Below, piece after piece: positions 1-9,246 of a DNA stretch of 64,000 nucleotides. Source of the stretch: Sphingomonas sp. NFR15 (GTDB lineage Bacteria > Pseudomonadota > Alphaproteobacteria > Sphingomonadales > Sphingomonadaceae); NCBI RefSeq assembly GCF_900103265.1, contig NZ_FMWX01000002.1:248001-312000 (forward strand). Direction: 5' to 3'. Position 1 is the first letter of the stretch; each line of letters opens with the position of its first letter. The position numbers and the translations under genes are program-made. Below the pieces are notes generated by a model. That model ran no database searches, was not told where the DNA came from, and was given only the letters and a program-made list of their open reading frames with translations.

Positions 1-394
1 GCGTCGCGACCTCGCCGGTGTCGGGGTTCACGCTCGGCTGCTCGATCTGCCATCCCTGAGCGATCGCCTTGACCTGACCATCGTCATAGCCGAGCTGCTT
101 GAGGTCGCGGAACGCCACGAGCCGGATCGAATGGCACGCCGCGCACACTTCCTTGTAAACCTGGAAGCCGCGCTGGAGCTGGCGCAGGTCGTATTTGCCG
201 AACAGCCCTTCGGAGGGAAGCTCCGCGTTGAGCAGCGGGCGCTGCGCGTGGACATAATGTTCGGCCGAAGCGGGCGCGCCCGTCCAGGTCTTGGCGGACG
301 AATCCCCGGCCACGCCGACGATGGTCCATAGCAGCGACCAGCCCAGCACGGCGACAATGCCCGCGCCGATGACAGCGGAAATCCAGCGGATCAT
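1..394 (-). CDS. petC: Cytochrome c1, ubiquinol-cytochrome c reductase (partial, 3' end outside window)
   Basis: This is the haem-c subunit of the bc1 complex, which passes electrons from the Rieske protein to soluble cytochrome c at the periplasmic face of the inner membrane. The visible 131 residues begin with a hydrophobic segment (about residues 5-29) that acts as signal or anchor, followed by the haem motif CAACH at residues 84-88. The C-terminal half, with the Met ligand and the membrane anchor, lies outside the window. The start is the ATG 11 bases after the petB stop, so petC is last in a petA-petB-petC operon. The protein is short of a terminus only because of the window edge; no frameshift is seen. 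Confidence 0.93.
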   Translation of the reverse strand, partial: MIRWISAVIGAGIVAVLGWSLLWTIVGVAGDSSAKTWTGAPASAEHYVHAQRPLLNAELPSEGLFGKYDLRQLQRGFQVYKEVCAACHSIRLVAFRDLKQLGYDDGQVKAIAQGWQIEQPSVNPDTGEVAT

Positions 395-405
395 GGTCGT
401 CCCCT

Positions 406-1710
406 TTATTCTGCTGCGAGCGGCGAGCCGCTGACGGCGGTCTCACTCGGGCTGGTGCCGCCCTTCTTCGCCAGCACCGCCTCGGTGATCGAGTTCGGCA
501 GCGGCCGGGGCCGCTCCATCCGCGACACGATCGGCAGGATGACGAGGAAATGCGCGAAGTAATAGGCCGCGCAGATTTGCGCGAGCACGATGTAGAGCGG
601 GTCCGCCGGCGAACCGCCGCACCAGCCGAGCACCAGAACATCCGCCACCAGCACCCAGAAGAAGGTGCGATAGACCGGCCGGTAGTTGGTCGACCGGACG
701 GGCGAACTGTCCAGCCACGGCAGGAAGAACAGCAGCACGATCGACCCGAACATCGCCAGCACGCCCCACAGTTTCGCGGGCAGGATGAAGTCCGACGTGA
801 ACGAGCGCAGGATCGCGTAGAATGGCCAGAAATACCATTCGGGCACGATATGCGCGGGCGTCGCGAGCGGATTGGCCGGGATGTAATTGTCGGGGTGGCC
901 GAGATAATTCGGCTGAAAGAAGATCATGAAGGCGAAGATCAGCAGGAAGATGCCGAGCCCGAACCCGTCCTTGGCGGTATAATAGGGGTGGAAGGGCACC
1001 GTATCCTGCTCGCCCTTCACGTCCACGCCGGTCGGGTTGTTCGAGCCGGGGATGTGCAGCGCCCAGATGTGCAGCACGATGACGCCCGCGATCACGAACG
1101 GCAGCAGATAATGGAGCGAGAAGAAGCGGTTGAGCGCGGCATCGTCGGGCGCATAGCCGCCGAGCAGCCACACGCGGATCGTGTCCCCCACGATCGGGAT
1201 CGCCGAGAAGAAGCCGGTGATGACCTGCGCGCCCCAGAAGCTCATCTGCCCCCACGGCAGCACATAGCCCATGAACGCGGTCGCCATCATCAGCAGGAAG
1301 ATGACGACGCCGAGCAGCCACACCATCTCGCGTGGCGCCTTGTACGATCCGTAATAGAGGCCGCGGAAGATGTGGATGTAGACGACGATGAAGAACATCG
1401 ACGCGCCGTTGGCGTGGGCATAGCGCATGAACCACCCGGCATTGACGTCACGCATGATATGCTCGACCGAATCGAACGCCACGCCGCCGTTGGCGGCATA
1501 GTGCATGGCCAGCACGATGCCGGTGACGATCTGCGCGGCGAGCGCGGCGCCGGCGAGTACACCGAAGTTCCAGAAATAGTTGAGGTTGCGCGGCACCGGA
1601 TAGCCGGCGCCGACCGCATTGTAGACGAGGCGCGGCAATGGCAGCCGTTCGTCGACCCACTTCGTCAGCGCGAATTTCGGTTCGTAATGTTTCGCCCAGG
1701 GAAAGCTCAT
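406..1710 (-). CDS. petB: Cytochrome b subunit of the bc1 complex
   Basis: This is the membrane core of the bc1 complex, carrying both b haems and the quinol oxidation and quinone reduction sites. The 434-residue protein has eight or more hydrophobic helices. The haem ligands fit His99 and His113 (RYAHANGAS and YIHIFRG) and His200 and His214 (SLHYLLP and VLHIWALH). The Qo-site PEWY motif is present in the C-terminal half. I chose the ATG giving [12 protein letters not shown], 13 bases after the Rieske stop; the longer open frame upstream lies inside petA and has no family similarity. The gene is the middle one of petABC. Confidence 0.96.
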   Translation of the reverse strand: MSFPWAKHYEPKFALTKWVDERLPLPRLVYNAVGAGYPVPRNLNYFWNFGVLAGAALAAQIVTGIVLAMHYAANGGVAFDSVEHIMRDVNAGWFMRYAHANGASMFFIVVYIHIFRGLYYGSYKAPREMVWLLGVVIFLLMMATAFMGYVLPWGQMSFWGAQVITGFFSAIPIVGDTIRVWLLGGYAPDDAALNRFFSLHYLLPFVIAGVIVLHIWALHIPGSNNPTGVDVKGEQDTVPFHPYYTAKDGFGLGIFLLIFAFMIFFQPNYLGHPDNYIPANPLATPAHIVPEWYFWPFYAILRSFTSDFILPAKLWGVLAMFGSIVLLFFLPWLDSSPVRSTNYRPVYRTFFWVLVADVLVLGWCGGSPADPLYIVLAQICAAYYFAHFLVILPIVSRMERPRPLPNSITEAVLAKKGGTSPSETAVSGSPLAAE

Positions 1711-1723
1711 CTCTGTGACATCC

Positions 1724-2308
1724 TCAACCGACGGTGACCGTCGTGTCCGACGAAAAGGTGTACGGCGGCACGGCCAGGTTCTTCGGCGCCGGGCCTTTGC
1801 GGATGCGCGCGGCGGTATCGTATTGCGATCCGTGGCACGGGCAGAAATAGCCGCCGAACTGGCCGCGGTTCTCGCCTTCGTGGATGCCGAGCGGGATGCA
1901 GCCGAGATGGGTGCAGACGCCGAGCGTGATGAGCCAGTTGGTCTTGCCGGGCTTGGTGCGCTGTTCGAGCGTCTCGGGATCGCGCAGCTCGCCGAGCGGC
2001 ACCGCATCGGCCTCGGCGATTTCCTTGGGCGTCAGATGGCGCACGAACAACGGCTGTTTGCGGAACGACGTGACGACGCCCTGCCCGGCTTCGATCTTGG
2101 ACAGATCGACCTCGGTGGTCGACAGCGCCAGCACGTCGGCGGAGGGGCTCATCTGGTTGATGAGCGGCAGCACCACGATCGCGCCGCCGACGCCCGCCCA
2201 GGCGACCGCCGCGATGTTGATGAAATCGCGCCGGCGCGGATCATCGACCGCTTCGTGGAACGGTGCCGGATCCTCTCCAGGTGGCACGGCATTATCGACT
2301 GTTGCCAT
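1724..2308 (-). CDS. petA: Rieske iron-sulfur protein of the bc1 complex
   Basis: This subunit carries the [2Fe-2S] cluster that takes electrons from ubiquinol and delivers them to cytochrome c1. The 194-residue protein has a twin-arginine-like N terminus (DPRRRDFI, residues 23-30) and one transmembrane helix (about 31-51). The two cluster loops are CTHLGC (132-137) and CPCHGS (156-161). The start is the ATG giving MATVDNAV, which leaves a short cytoplasmic tail ahead of the Tat motif. It is the first gene of petABC. A divergent gap of about 157 bases separates it from trmL, so the operon promoter should lie there. Confidence 0.96.
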   Translation of the reverse strand: MATVDNAVPPGEDPAPFHEAVDDPRRRDFINIAAVAWAGVGGAIVVLPLINQMSPSADVLALSTTEVDLSKIEAGQGVVTSFRKQPLFVRHLTPKEIAEADAVPLGELRDPETLEQRTKPGKTNWLITLGVCTHLGCIPLGIHEGENRGQFGGYFCPCHGSQYDTAARIRKGPAPKNLAVPPYTFSSDTTVTVG

Positions 2309-2465
2309 TTCTCTGCCCTTGTCTTCGCCGTGTCGACGATCGGGTTTGCTCTTCGGATGACGCTGCCGCCGCCCTGATCTCCTCCGTCCCCACGGGAAGC
2401 CCAGACCTGATAGACGGAGCCAACGGGCTTTGCCAACAGCATTTTGCCCCTGTAACGACGCGCCC

Positions 2466-2936
2466 GTGCGCATCGCCCTCCACCAGCCCGAAATCGCCGG
2501 CAATGTCGGCACGATCCTGCGCATGGCCGCGTGCTTCGGCGTCGCGGTCGATCTGATCGAGCCGATGGGGTTCGCGTTCAGCGATCGTGCGCTCGCGCGC
2601 GCCGGGATGGATTACGCGCGCGCCGCCGAGGTGCGCCGCCACATCGACTGGCCGGCGTTCGAAGCCAGCGCGCGCGGGCGGCTGGTGCTGCTCACCACGC
2701 GCGGCGGGGTTCGGCTCGATGCCGCCGCCTTCCGCGAGGACGACATCCTGCTGTTCGGCTCCGAGGGCAGCGGCGTGCCGGCGGCGGTGCATGACCGGGC
2801 CGACCTCCGCGTGCGCATCCCGCTCGCCGCGGGCATGCGCTCGCTCAATCTCGCGGTCGCGTGCGGGATCGCGCTTGGCGAGGCGCTGCGCCAGACCGGC
2901 GGCTGGCCCGCCGACGACGACACCGTCTCGACTTAG
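2466..2936 (+). CDS. trmL: tRNA (cytidine(34)-2'-O)-methyltransferase
   Basis: This SPOUT-fold enzyme 2'-O-methylates the wobble base of tRNA-Leu isoacceptors using S-adenosylmethionine. From the GTG at 2466 the protein is 156 residues, close to the E. coli TrmL length of 157. It begins with the family N terminus RIALHQPEIAGNVG. Further motifs are the substrate loop GSEGSGVP and the C-terminal knot segment IPLAAGMRSLNLAVA. An in-frame ATG 36 bases upstream would add residues the family lacks, so GTG is preferred. It is divergent from petA, and hemF follows 28 bases downstream on the same strand. Confidence 0.9.
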   Translation: MRIALHQPEIAGNVGTILRMAACFGVAVDLIEPMGFAFSDRALARAGMDYARAAEVRRHIDWPAFEASARGRLVLLTTRGGVRLDAAAFREDDILLFGSEGSGVPAAVHDRADLRVRIPLAAGMRSLNLAVACGIALGEALRQTGGWPADDDTVST

Positions 2937-2964
2937 CCGCCGGGCGCGGGCAAAGGTCGCCGCC

Positions 2965-3807
2965 ATGCAGCCGCTCGACGCCCAGCAAACCGCCGCCCGC
3001 ACGTGGTTCGAACATCTGCGCGACCGGATCTGCGCCGAGTTCGAGGCGATCGAGGCCGAGGCCGGATCGGACGCGCGCTTCGTCTATACGCCGTGGGACC
3101 GCACCGACCCTTCCGGCGAGCCCGGCGGCGGCGGCGTGCGCGGGGTGATGAAGGGCAAGGTGTTCGAGAAGGTCGGCGTCAACGTCTCGACCGTCGGCGG
3201 CGTGCTCGAGGGCGAGTTCGGCAAGACCATCCACGGCGCGGGTGACGATCCGCGCTTCTGCGCGACCGGCATCAGCCTCGTCGCGCATATGGCGAACCCG
3301 CATGTGCCCGCCGTCCACATGAACACGCGGTTCCTGGCGACGACCAGGCGATGGTTCGGCGGCGGTGCCGATCTCAACCCGCCGCTTCCGGTCGCGGAAG
3401 ATACCGCCGACTTCCACGCGGCGCTGCGCGCGGCGTGCGACGCGCACGATCCGGCCCATTATCCGCGCTTCAAGCAATGGGCGGACGACTATTTCTACAT
3501 TCCGCACCGGCAGGTGCATCGCGGGGTCGGCGGGATATTCTACGACCATCTCGAAGGCGATTTCGCGCGCGATTTCGCGTTCACGCAGGATGTCGGCCGC
3601 GCCTTTCTCGACATTTATCCCGCTCTCGTGCGGCGGCGGATGGCGACGCCGTTCACCGAGGCCGATCTGGCACAGCAGCGCGCGTGGCGCGGGCGCTATG
3701 CCGAGTTCAACCTCGTCTATGATCGCGGCACGCTGTTCGGGCTGAAGACCGGCGGCAACATCGACGCGATCCTGATGAGCCTGCCCCCGGTCGCGACATG
3801 GGACTGA
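2965..3807 (+). CDS. hemF: Oxygen-dependent coproporphyrinogen III oxidase
   Basis: HemF decarboxylates two propionate side chains of coproporphyrinogen III to vinyl groups, using O2, in haem synthesis. The 280-residue length is normal for the family. Conserved segments include GGGVRGVMKG (substrate loop), HPHVPAVHMNTR-like sequence, WFGGGADLNP and the run from YFYIPHR to GIFYDH. The end contains RRGRYVEFNLVYDRGT-like sequence. The chosen ATG gives MQPLDAQQ; the same frame stays open upstream inside trmL but that part is not HemF-like. The gene end overlaps the following acetyltransferase start by 10 bases, which suggests cotranscription. Confidence 0.95.
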   Translation: MQPLDAQQTAARTWFEHLRDRICAEFEAIEAEAGSDARFVYTPWDRTDPSGEPGGGGVRGVMKGKVFEKVGVNVSTVGGVLEGEFGKTIHGAGDDPRFCATGISLVAHMANPHVPAVHMNTRFLATTRRWFGGGADLNPPLPVAEDTADFHAALRAACDAHDPAHYPRFKQWADDYFYIPHRQVHRGVGGIFYDHLEGDFARDFAFTQDVGRAFLDIYPALVRRRMATPFTEADLAQQRAWRGRYAEFNLVYDRGTLFGLKTGGNIDAILMSLPPVATWD

Positions 3808-4391
3808 CCGGCGTCCGCGGCGAGGAGGTGGCGACGATCGTCACCACGCTGGAGATGCGCGCGCGGCCGGAGCCGATGCCGGTGCCGGAGGCGCCGCTGC
3901 GGCTGGTCGCGCTGGAGCGCCCCACCCTCGATCGCTACCGCGCGCTGTTCCGCAGTGTCGGCGCGCCGTGGCTGTGGTTCTCGCGGCTGGTGATGGACGA
4001 TGCGGCGTTGACCGAGATCATCCACGATCCCGACGTGGCGATCTTCGCGGCGGTCGATCAGGCGGGCCGCGATGCCGGCATGCTCGAACTCGACTTCCGC
4101 ACCCCGCGCGAGTGCGAATTGTCGTATTTCGGGCTGGTGCCCGATCTCGCCGGGAAAGGTCTCGGCCGCTGGCTGATGGCGCACGCGCTCGAACGCGCAT
4201 GGCGCGCGGGGATCGAGCGCGTGTGGGTCCACACCTGCACGCTCGATCATCCGACCGCGCTCGGCTTTTATCGGCGATCGGGGTTCACCGCGATCCGGCG
4301 CACGATCGAAACGTTCGCCGACCCGCGGCTGATCGGCGCGCTGCCGCCCGACGCCGCGCCGCAAATCCCGTGCCTCAAACCTCGCGGTTGA
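3798..4391 (+). CDS. GNAT-family N-acetyltransferase
   Basis: This is a 197-residue protein with a single GNAT acetyl-CoA-binding fold. The A motif is around LVPDLAGKGLGRWLMAHAL, giving the Q/RxxGxG/A-type pyrophosphate loop (GKGLGRW). A late motif, DHPTALGFYRRSGF, is typical of the family. The acceptor substrate cannot be read from sequence. It overlaps the end of hemF by 10 bases, and its own end overlaps the convergent membrane-protein gene by 17 bases. Small-molecule or protein N-terminal acetylation are both possible. Confidence 0.85.
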   Translation: MGLTGVRGEEVATIVTTLEMRARPEPMPVPEAPLRLVALERPTLDRYRALFRSVGAPWLWFSRLVMDDAALTEIIHDPDVAIFAAVDQAGRDAGMLELDFRTPRECELSYFGLVPDLAGKGLGRWLMAHALERAWRAGIERVWVHTCTLDHPTALGFYRRSGFTAIRRTIETFADPRLIGALPPDAAPQIPCLKPRG

Positions 4392-5142
4392 GCGCCAGCG
4401 CCTCGCGGTAAAGGGCGACGCGCGCCAGGACCGTCGCGATCAGCGCCGCCGTCAGCGCGGCCGCCGCCATCGCGTCGAGCAGCGCCGCCGTCACCGGGTT
4501 CGCCATCGGCGCGCCGCCGAGCATGTGCCCCGCCGCGACGAACGGCCAGGCGGCGAGTTGCCCCCCGAACAGCAACAGCCCGGCGACGCCCATCATCACC
4601 ATGCCGTTGCCGCGCGTCAGCCGCGCGCTGCGCTGAAGCGCGGGGATCGCGCCGATTGGCTGCTCGGCGGCGATCACCGCGCCGGTCAGCAGCAGCCGCC
4701 CGAAGATGTACATCGCCGGTAGCACCAGCACGAAGCCGATCGTCGGCACCAGGAACAGCCCGACCGGCAGCGACACGATCAACGCGGCGAGCAGATAGCG
4801 CGGGAACAGCCGCAGCGACCCGGCCAGCGCGACGCCGAGCGGCGGACGATTGGTGCCGAGGTACAGCGACAGCATCACCAGGCTGCCGAACAGCGTCAGG
4901 ATTTCCGCACCGAACAGCCATGGGCCAAAGGCGCCGAACCAGGCGGTGAACGCCTCGACCCAGCCGCGCACCGCCGCCTCGCTGGTGTCGCCCTCGGGCA
5001 GCGCCGGCGCGAGCGGCACCAGCAACAGCGACGCGAATTGCGGCAGGAACACGAACAGCCCCGCCACGCGCAGCAGCAGATCCCAGTCGGTCTTCCACAT
5101 GGACCACGCGGTGTTGAACGCGCGGGCGACATTCATCTTCAT
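4375..5142 (-). CDS. Polytopic inner-membrane protein of unknown function
   Basis: This 255-residue protein has about six hydrophobic segments, starting near residues 22-45 (VAGLFVFLPQFASLLLVPLAP) and ending near 205-235. The N terminus MKMNVARAFNTAWSMWKTDWDL is amphipathic. The layout resembles membrane domains seen in glycerophosphoryl-diester-phosphodiesterase-associated proteins and DUF-type sphingomonad proteins, but I see no catalytic motif. It lies 24 bases downstream of a second membrane-protein gene of similar size and topology, so the two probably form an operon and perhaps a heteromer. No function is assigned. Confidence 0.75.
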   Translation of the reverse strand: MKMNVARAFNTAWSMWKTDWDLLLRVAGLFVFLPQFASLLLVPLAPALPEGDTSEAAVRGWVEAFTAWFGAFGPWLFGAEILTLFGSLVMLSLYLGTNRPPLGVALAGSLRLFPRYLLAALIVSLPVGLFLVPTIGFVLVLPAMYIFGRLLLTGAVIAAEQPIGAIPALQRSARLTRGNGMVMMGVAGLLLFGGQLAAWPFVAAGHMLGGAPMANPVTAALLDAMAAAALTAALIATVLARVALYREALALNREV

Positions 5143-5166
5143 ATCGGCATTTTCATAACGGGCATT

Positions 5167-5991
5167 TCATTCGAGTTCGACGATCGTCTCGCGGACATCG
5201 CGCACCGCGACGAACAGCCATGCGGTGAACAGCGTGGCCAGCGCGGTGAAACCGGTCTGGACGAGCGCGACGAGGGTCGTTGTGGTGACGGTGGCGACGG
5301 CGACCGTATCGGCGCCCAGCGTGAGCAGGCCGAGCACCGCGCCGAACACCATCTTGGCGGCGAGCGCGGCGACCTGTGAAACGATCAGGTAGAGCAGCAC
5401 GAGGCCGACCAGCTTGAGCGTCATGCCGCGTGTCAGCGCGAGCGAACGGATCAGCGCCGAGACGCCGCGCCGTTCCCCGACGAGCGCCGCGTTGACCAGC
5501 CGTAGCCGCGCGAACACGATCAGCCCGACGACCGCAAAAAGCGCCGAATAAAGCAGGATGAACATCGCGGTCGCGACGTCCATCGGCGGCAGCGAGCCCG
5601 CCGGCGTCTGGCCGGGCACGATCCCGCTCATCGCGAAGGCGACGAAGATCGGCATGGCCGCGAGCACCAGCACCGCCATCTCGATCAGCGAGACCAGCAC
5701 CGCGACCGGCAACCGGCCCGCCCCCGTGCGCGCCGCGGCCTTCCAGCCGCGCGCGCCCAGCACCAGCGCGGTGAGCGCGAGATGCCCCCAGATCGTGACG
5801 ATCGCGAGCGCGACCGACGCGATGCCGAGCGCGACGTTGCGCGCGCTCATATCGCGCCCGACCAGCGGCATCAGGTTGCTCATCAGCGCCAGCGGCACGA
5901 ACAGCAGCAGCGCGACGATCGGGATCACCTCCGTCCGGCGTTCCGCGACGAACTCGGATGTCCTGTCCCAAACGGCTTCAAGATTGACCAT
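5167..5991 (-). CDS. Polytopic inner-membrane protein of unknown function
   Basis: This 274-residue protein has a soluble N-terminal helix ([19 protein letters not shown]) followed by about six transmembrane segments. Short segments such as [19 protein letters not shown] align by eye with SARLTRGNGMVMMGVAGLL of the neighbouring gene. That makes a paralogous pair plausible. It is divergent from lipB with a 113-base gap that must hold both promoters. No enzymatic motif was found; membrane stress or lipid-related roles would be guesses. Confidence 0.72.
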   Translation of the reverse strand: MVNLEAVWDRTSEFVAERRTEVIPIVALLLFVPLALMSNLMPLVGRDMSARNVALGIASVALAIVTIWGHLALTALVLGARGWKAAARTGAGRLPVAVLVSLIEMAVLVLAAMPIFVAFAMSGIVPGQTPAGSLPPMDVATAMFILLYSALFAVVGLIVFARLRLVNAALVGERRGVSALIRSLALTRGMTLKLVGLVLLYLIVSQVAALAAKMVFGAVLGLLTLGADTVAVATVTTTTLVALVQTGFTALATLFTAWLFVAVRDVRETIVELE

Positions 5992-6104
5992 TGGTTCCCC
6001 CCGACCCGCGACGCGCGTGGGCCTGCGTTAGCGCAACGCGCCGATCCTCGCCACTGATCCCGTCCGATCTTGCACTCGGGCGCGCATCGGCGCAATCGCG
6101 CGTC

Positions 6105-6767
6105 ATGGATCAGGCCAATACAATCGAGTGGCGTGTCGAGCCGGGCCAAATCGGCTATGAGGACGCCCTCGCGATCATGGAGGCGCGTGCCGCCGCCGTT
6201 TCCGCCGGCGAGGCGCGCGAGCTGGTGTGGCTGCTCGAACATCCGCCGGTGTACACCGGCGGCACCAGCGCCGACCCCGCCGAACTGCTCGATCCGCGCT
6301 TTCCGGTGGTGAAGACCGGGCGCGGCGGGCGCTTCACCTATCATGGCCCGGGCCAGCGCGTCGGCTATCTGGTGCTCGATCTCAACGCGCGCGGGCGCGA
6401 CATCCGCCACTTCATCTGCTCGCTAGAAGGCTGGCTGATCGACGCGTTGGGCGCGCTCGGCATCACCGCCTTCCGCGCGCCGGGGCGGATCGGCATCTGG
6501 ACCCGCGACGGCGGCGAGGAGGCCAAGATCGGCGCGATCGGGGTGCGCGTGCGGCGTTGGGTGACGCTGCACGGGTTCGCGGTGAACCTCGCGCCCGATC
6601 TCGCGCACTTCGCGGGGATCGTGCCGTGCGGCATCGCCGAATATCCGGTCACCAGCGCGCGGGCGCTCGGCCGGCCGGGCGATTTCGGCAGTTTCGATGC
6701 TGCGCTCGCGGCAGCGTTTCCGGCATTTCTGGAGCGCTTGCGCCGCGGTGCGGAAAACTGTGCTTGA
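6105..6767 (+). CDS. lipB: Lipoyl(octanoyl) transferase
   Basis: LipB moves octanoate from acyl carrier protein to a lysine of lipoate-dependent enzymes, the first step of lipoate assembly. The 220-residue protein has the family signature [14 protein letters not shown] in its first half. It also has the catalytic lysine region [11 protein letters not shown] and the catalytic cysteine in [12 protein letters not shown]. The ATG giving MDQANTIEW is preferred over an upstream in-frame ATG at 5991, because the extra 38 residues are Arg/Pro-rich and not conserved. It is probably a single-gene unit, since a lipoprotein gene with its own leader follows 90 bases later. Confidence 0.93.
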   Translation: MDQANTIEWRVEPGQIGYEDALAIMEARAAAVSAGEARELVWLLEHPPVYTGGTSADPAELLDPRFPVVKTGRGGRFTYHGPGQRVGYLVLDLNARGRDIRHFICSLEGWLIDALGALGITAFRAPGRIGIWTRDGGEEAKIGAIGVRVRRWVTLHGFAVNLAPDLAHFAGIVPCGIAEYPVTSARALGRPGDFGSFDAALAAAFPAFLERLRRGAENCA

Positions 6768-6857
6768 GGGCAAGTGGCTATCCGACTAATGTCCACCCTG
6801 ATGCGGGTAAATAAGGTCAACCAGACCGCCTAAATCACCTTCTAGGGAGCTTTTCTC

Positions 6858-7082
6858 ATGCGTACCATTCTTTCCAAGATCGCCGCCGTTTCGCTCGCCG
6901 CCGCCGCTGCGGTTTCGCTGTCGGCTTGCGGCAAGACCGAGACCCCCGTCGACAACACCACCGTCACGGACCTGAACTCGACCGAGAGCACCGACACGAT
7001 GTCGGACAACATGACCGCGGTCGACGGCACGATGGCCGACAACGGCGCGATGATGTCGAACGAAGCATCGAACGCGATGTAA
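6858..7082 (+). CDS. Small lipoprotein, unknown function
   Basis: This 74-residue protein has a typical lipoprotein signal with lipobox LSAC, Cys at about residue 26. The mature part is about 49 residues, rich in Thr, Asp, Ser, Asn and Met (for example STDTMSDNMTAVDGTMADN), and has no recognisable fold. Its low-complexity, acidic, methionine-rich tail suggests a flexible periplasmic peptide. A good ribosome-binding site (AGGGAG) precedes the ATG, and a strong hairpin terminator follows. The expression signals make it a real gene although no function can be assigned. Confidence 0.78.
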   Translation: MRTILSKIAAVSLAAAAAVSLSACGKTETPVDNTTVTDLNSTESTDTMSDNMTAVDGTMADNGAMMSNEASNAM

Positions 7083-7107
7083 TCACCGGTAAAACGGTGA
7101 TGCTTGA

Positions 7108-7137
7108 GGGCCGTCCGGATCGTCCGGGCGGCCCTTT
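7108..7137 (+). terminator. Rho-independent-type terminator after the small lipoprotein gene
   Basis: The hairpin has stems GGGCCGTCCGG and CCGGGCGGCCC (one G-U pair), followed by a short T tract (CCCTTTCGATTCC). A weaker 7-bp stem (ATCACCG/CGGTGAT) lies just before it, directly after the stop codon. Confidence 0.75.
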
Positions 7138-7260
7138 CGATTCCCGTATGTTTCCCGTCCAAATTCGACGAGACGTTGGTCGCATGCTTAAAAAAGCATT
7201 TGGGCTGAAACGCAAAAAGCCGTAATCATGCGAACACGACTGCCATTCAGTGAGAAAAAG

Positions 7261-7959
7261 ATGAAACTGTCCCGTGCGTTAAGCGGATGTGCTGCGATGT
7301 ATGCGGCGGCGTTTTCCCTGCCCGCCCAGGCACAGTTCTTTTTCACCCCCCACGACATGACCGCGCCGCCGATCACCGGCAGCGAGCCGCGCTATGCGAC
7401 CGATTTCCCCGGCGCGACGCCGGTCGAGGTGCGTTCGGCGCTGGTTTGGCAGATGCGCGCGGCGCTCAACGTGGCCGCGCTGCAATGCCAGTTCGAGCCG
7501 ACGCTGATGTCGGTGCCCAATTACAACGCGATCCTGTTCAACCATAAGGACGAGATCAAAAAGTCCTACGACACGCTGACCAAATATTTCATCCGCATCA
7601 ACAAGACGGTTCGCGCCGGGCAGAACGCGCTCGATCATTTCGACACGCGCAATTATTCGACCTTCACCACCGTTGATGCGCAATATGGCTTCTGTCAGAC
7701 CGCCGCCCGGATCGCGCTGCGCGCGGCGATCGCGCCGCGCGGACAGTTCAGCAAGATCGCGCTCGAGGAAACCGGCACGCTGCGCAACGCGCTCGTATAT
7801 TGGGGCGACCAGCGCTTCCCGCGCCACCCCTCGCTGATCGCCGCATCGCGCGTTCCCAATCTCGACCCGCAATGCTGGGGCAAGAAGGGCGAATGGGTCG
7901 AGAAGAAATGCGGCCCGATGGACATGAGCCTCGCGAGCAACACCATCGGCACACGCTGA
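7261..7959 (+). CDS. Secreted protein of unknown function
   Basis: From the ATG at 7261 the 232-residue protein begins MKLSRALSGC and has a Sec signal peptide ending near LPAQAQ. The mature part contains four or more Cys (for example ALQCQFE, YGFCQTAA, PQCWGKKG, KKCGPMD), which suggests periplasmic disulfides. An upstream in-frame ATG at 7228 would add 11 polar residues ahead of the signal peptide and is less likely. No known domain was recognised. The region YDTLTKYFIRINKTVRAG has a helical, basic character. A bidirectional hairpin separates it from the convergent exonuclease III gene. Confidence 0.75.
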   Translation: MKLSRALSGCAAMYAAAFSLPAQAQFFFTPHDMTAPPITGSEPRYATDFPGATPVEVRSALVWQMRAALNVAALQCQFEPTLMSVPNYNAILFNHKDEIKKSYDTLTKYFIRINKTVRAGQNALDHFDTRNYSTFTTVDAQYGFCQTAARIALRAAIAPRGQFSKIALEETGTLRNALVYWGDQRFPRHPSLIAASRVPNLDPQCWGKKGEWVEKKCGPMDMSLASNTIGTR

Positions 7960-7968
7960 CCGCCCGAT

Positions 7969-8000
7969 CCGTTCGCCCTGAACGCACCGAGGGCGAACGG
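7969..8000. terminator. Bidirectional hairpin between convergent genes
   Basis: A perfect 11-bp stem (CCGTTCGCCCT and AGGGCGAACGG) encloses a 10-base loop. It sits between the stop codons of the secreted protein gene and exonuclease III. Its arms resemble the right-hand arm of the palindromic repeat at 28071-28153, so it may be a short relative of that repeat used as a terminator. Confidence 0.6.
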
Positions 8001-8012
8001 CGGACGGTTCAG

Positions 8013-8783
8013 CTACCGCAACGTCGCCCAGGTCGGCGCATGGTCGCTGGCCTTCTCACGACCGCGATACGCCTTGTCGACACCGGCATCGACGAGCCGG
8101 TCGGCGGCGATCGGCGAAAGCAGCAGATGGTCGATGCGGAAACCCGCGTCGCGCTGCCACGCACCCGCCTGATAATCCCAGAAGGTCCACACCCCGCCCT
8201 TGGGATGGCGGGTGCGCAGCGCGTCGGTCCAGCCTTGCGCGACCAGGGCGCGGAAGCCCGCCCGACTCTCCGGCTGCATCAGCGCATCATCCGCCATCGC
8301 GCGCACCGAATAGGTGTCGTCGTCATTGGGGATGACGTTGTAATCGCCCGCCAGCACCACCGCCCGCTCCTCGGCAAGCAGCGCACGCGCGCGCGCCGCG
8401 AGCCGGTCGATCCAGCGTAGCTTATAGTCGAACTTGGGGCCGGGCTGCGGGTTGCCGTTGGGCAGATACAGCGAGGCGATGACGACGCCGTCCACCTCGG
8501 CTTCGAGGTATCGGCTATGATCGTCCTCGGTTTCACCAACGAGGCCGCGCTGGCGCTCGAGCGGGTCGGCGCCCTTCGCCAGCACCGCGACGCCGTTCCA
8601 GCTCTTCTGGCCGTGCCACACCGCACCGTAGCCAGCGGCGCGGATTTCGGCGATCGGGAAGGTCTCGTCGCTCGCCTTGAGCTCCTGAAGGCAGACCACG
8701 TCGGGCTGCTGCTCGGCGAGATATTCGAGCAGGCGCGGCAGGCGCGCCTTGATCCCGTTGACGTTGTAGGTGACGATCTTCAC
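8013..8783 (-). CDS. xth: Exodeoxyribonuclease III
   Basis: This apurinic/apyrimidinic endonuclease and 3'-exonuclease belongs to the exonuclease III/EEP superfamily of base excision repair. The 256-residue protein has the metal-binding start KIVTYNVNGIKARL, the glutamate in CLQELKAS and the YLPNGNPQPG loop. It also has the catalytic Asp/Asn pair in AGDYNVIPNDDD and a C terminus with KASDHAPTWATL (catalytic His). The length and all key residues are normal. The A-type Fe-S carrier gene lies 12 bases upstream on the same strand, so the two may be cotranscribed. Confidence 0.94.
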   Translation of the reverse strand: MKIVTYNVNGIKARLPRLLEYLAEQQPDVVCLQELKASDETFPIAEIRAAGYGAVWHGQKSWNGVAVLAKGADPLERQRGLVGETEDDHSRYLEAEVDGVVIASLYLPNGNPQPGPKFDYKLRWIDRLAARARALLAEERAVVLAGDYNVIPNDDDTYSVRAMADDALMQPESRAGFRALVAQGWTDALRTRHPKGGVWTFWDYQAGAWQRDAGFRIDHLLLSPIAADRLVDAGVDKAYRGREKASDHAPTWATLR

Positions 8784-8795
8784 GTGCGCGGGGCG

Positions 8796-9134
8796 TCAGA
8801 TCGAGAAGCTGGCGCCGCAGCCGCAGCCCGAGGCCGCCTGCGGGTTGGTCACGCGGAACGCCGCGCCGCCGAGCTCCTCGACGTAATCCACCGCCGCACC
8901 ACGCACCAGATCGAGGCTTACCGAATCGACTACCAAGCGTACCGCGCCATTCTCCGCGACGGTATCGTCGCTTTCAACGGCATCCGCGAAACCGAACTTA
9001 TACTGGAAGCCAGAACAGCCGCCGCCATCGACAGACAGCCGCAGGATCGCCGGTTTGCCCTGTTTGGCGGCGATCGCCGCGACACGGGCGGCGGCGGAGT
9101 CGGTGAGGGCGATTTCGGGAGCGAGCGTGGCCAT
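8796..9134 (-). CDS. erpA: A-type iron-sulfur carrier / insertion protein (ErpA/IscA family)
   Basis: This small protein transfers Fe-S clusters to apo-proteins. From the ATG giving MATLAPEIALTD it is 112 residues, standard for the family. The three cluster ligands are in GGGCSGFQY and in the C-terminal SGCGCGASF. The longer open frame upstream is Arg/Ser-rich and not conserved, so it is rejected. The ErpA versus IscA/SufA assignment rests on the absence of isc or suf neighbours and is not firm. It precedes exonuclease III by 12 bases. Confidence 0.88.
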   Translation of the reverse strand: MATLAPEIALTDSAAARVAAIAAKQGKPAILRLSVDGGGCSGFQYKFGFADAVESDDTVAENGAVRLVVDSVSLDLVRGAAVDYVEELGGAAFRVTNPQAASGCGCGASFSI

Positions 9135-9191
9135 GCGCCTCAGATAAGCGGTGGCCCGGCCAACGGCAACCGCCCGCGACCGAAAAGCGAA

Positions 9192-9216
9192 GGGCGCCGG
9201 TCTCGCGACCGACGCC
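9192..9216 (-). terminator. Terminator hairpin after the M23 peptidase gene
   Basis: Arms GGGCGCCGGTC and GACCGACGCCC pair around a TCGC loop with one mismatch. On the minus strand the hairpin is followed by a T-rich stretch (TTCGCTTTTCG), 31 bases after the peptidase stop. Confidence 0.65.
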
Positions 9217-9246
9217 CTGCGCGGACTGGAAAGCGGGCGGCCCGCC

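Noticed and set aside
7148..7225. 25-codon basic peptide frame ahead of the secreted protein gene, ending LKKAFGLKRKKP
   Set aside because: No ribosome-binding site; the end coincides with a small A-rich hairpin, so it may be a leader by chance.
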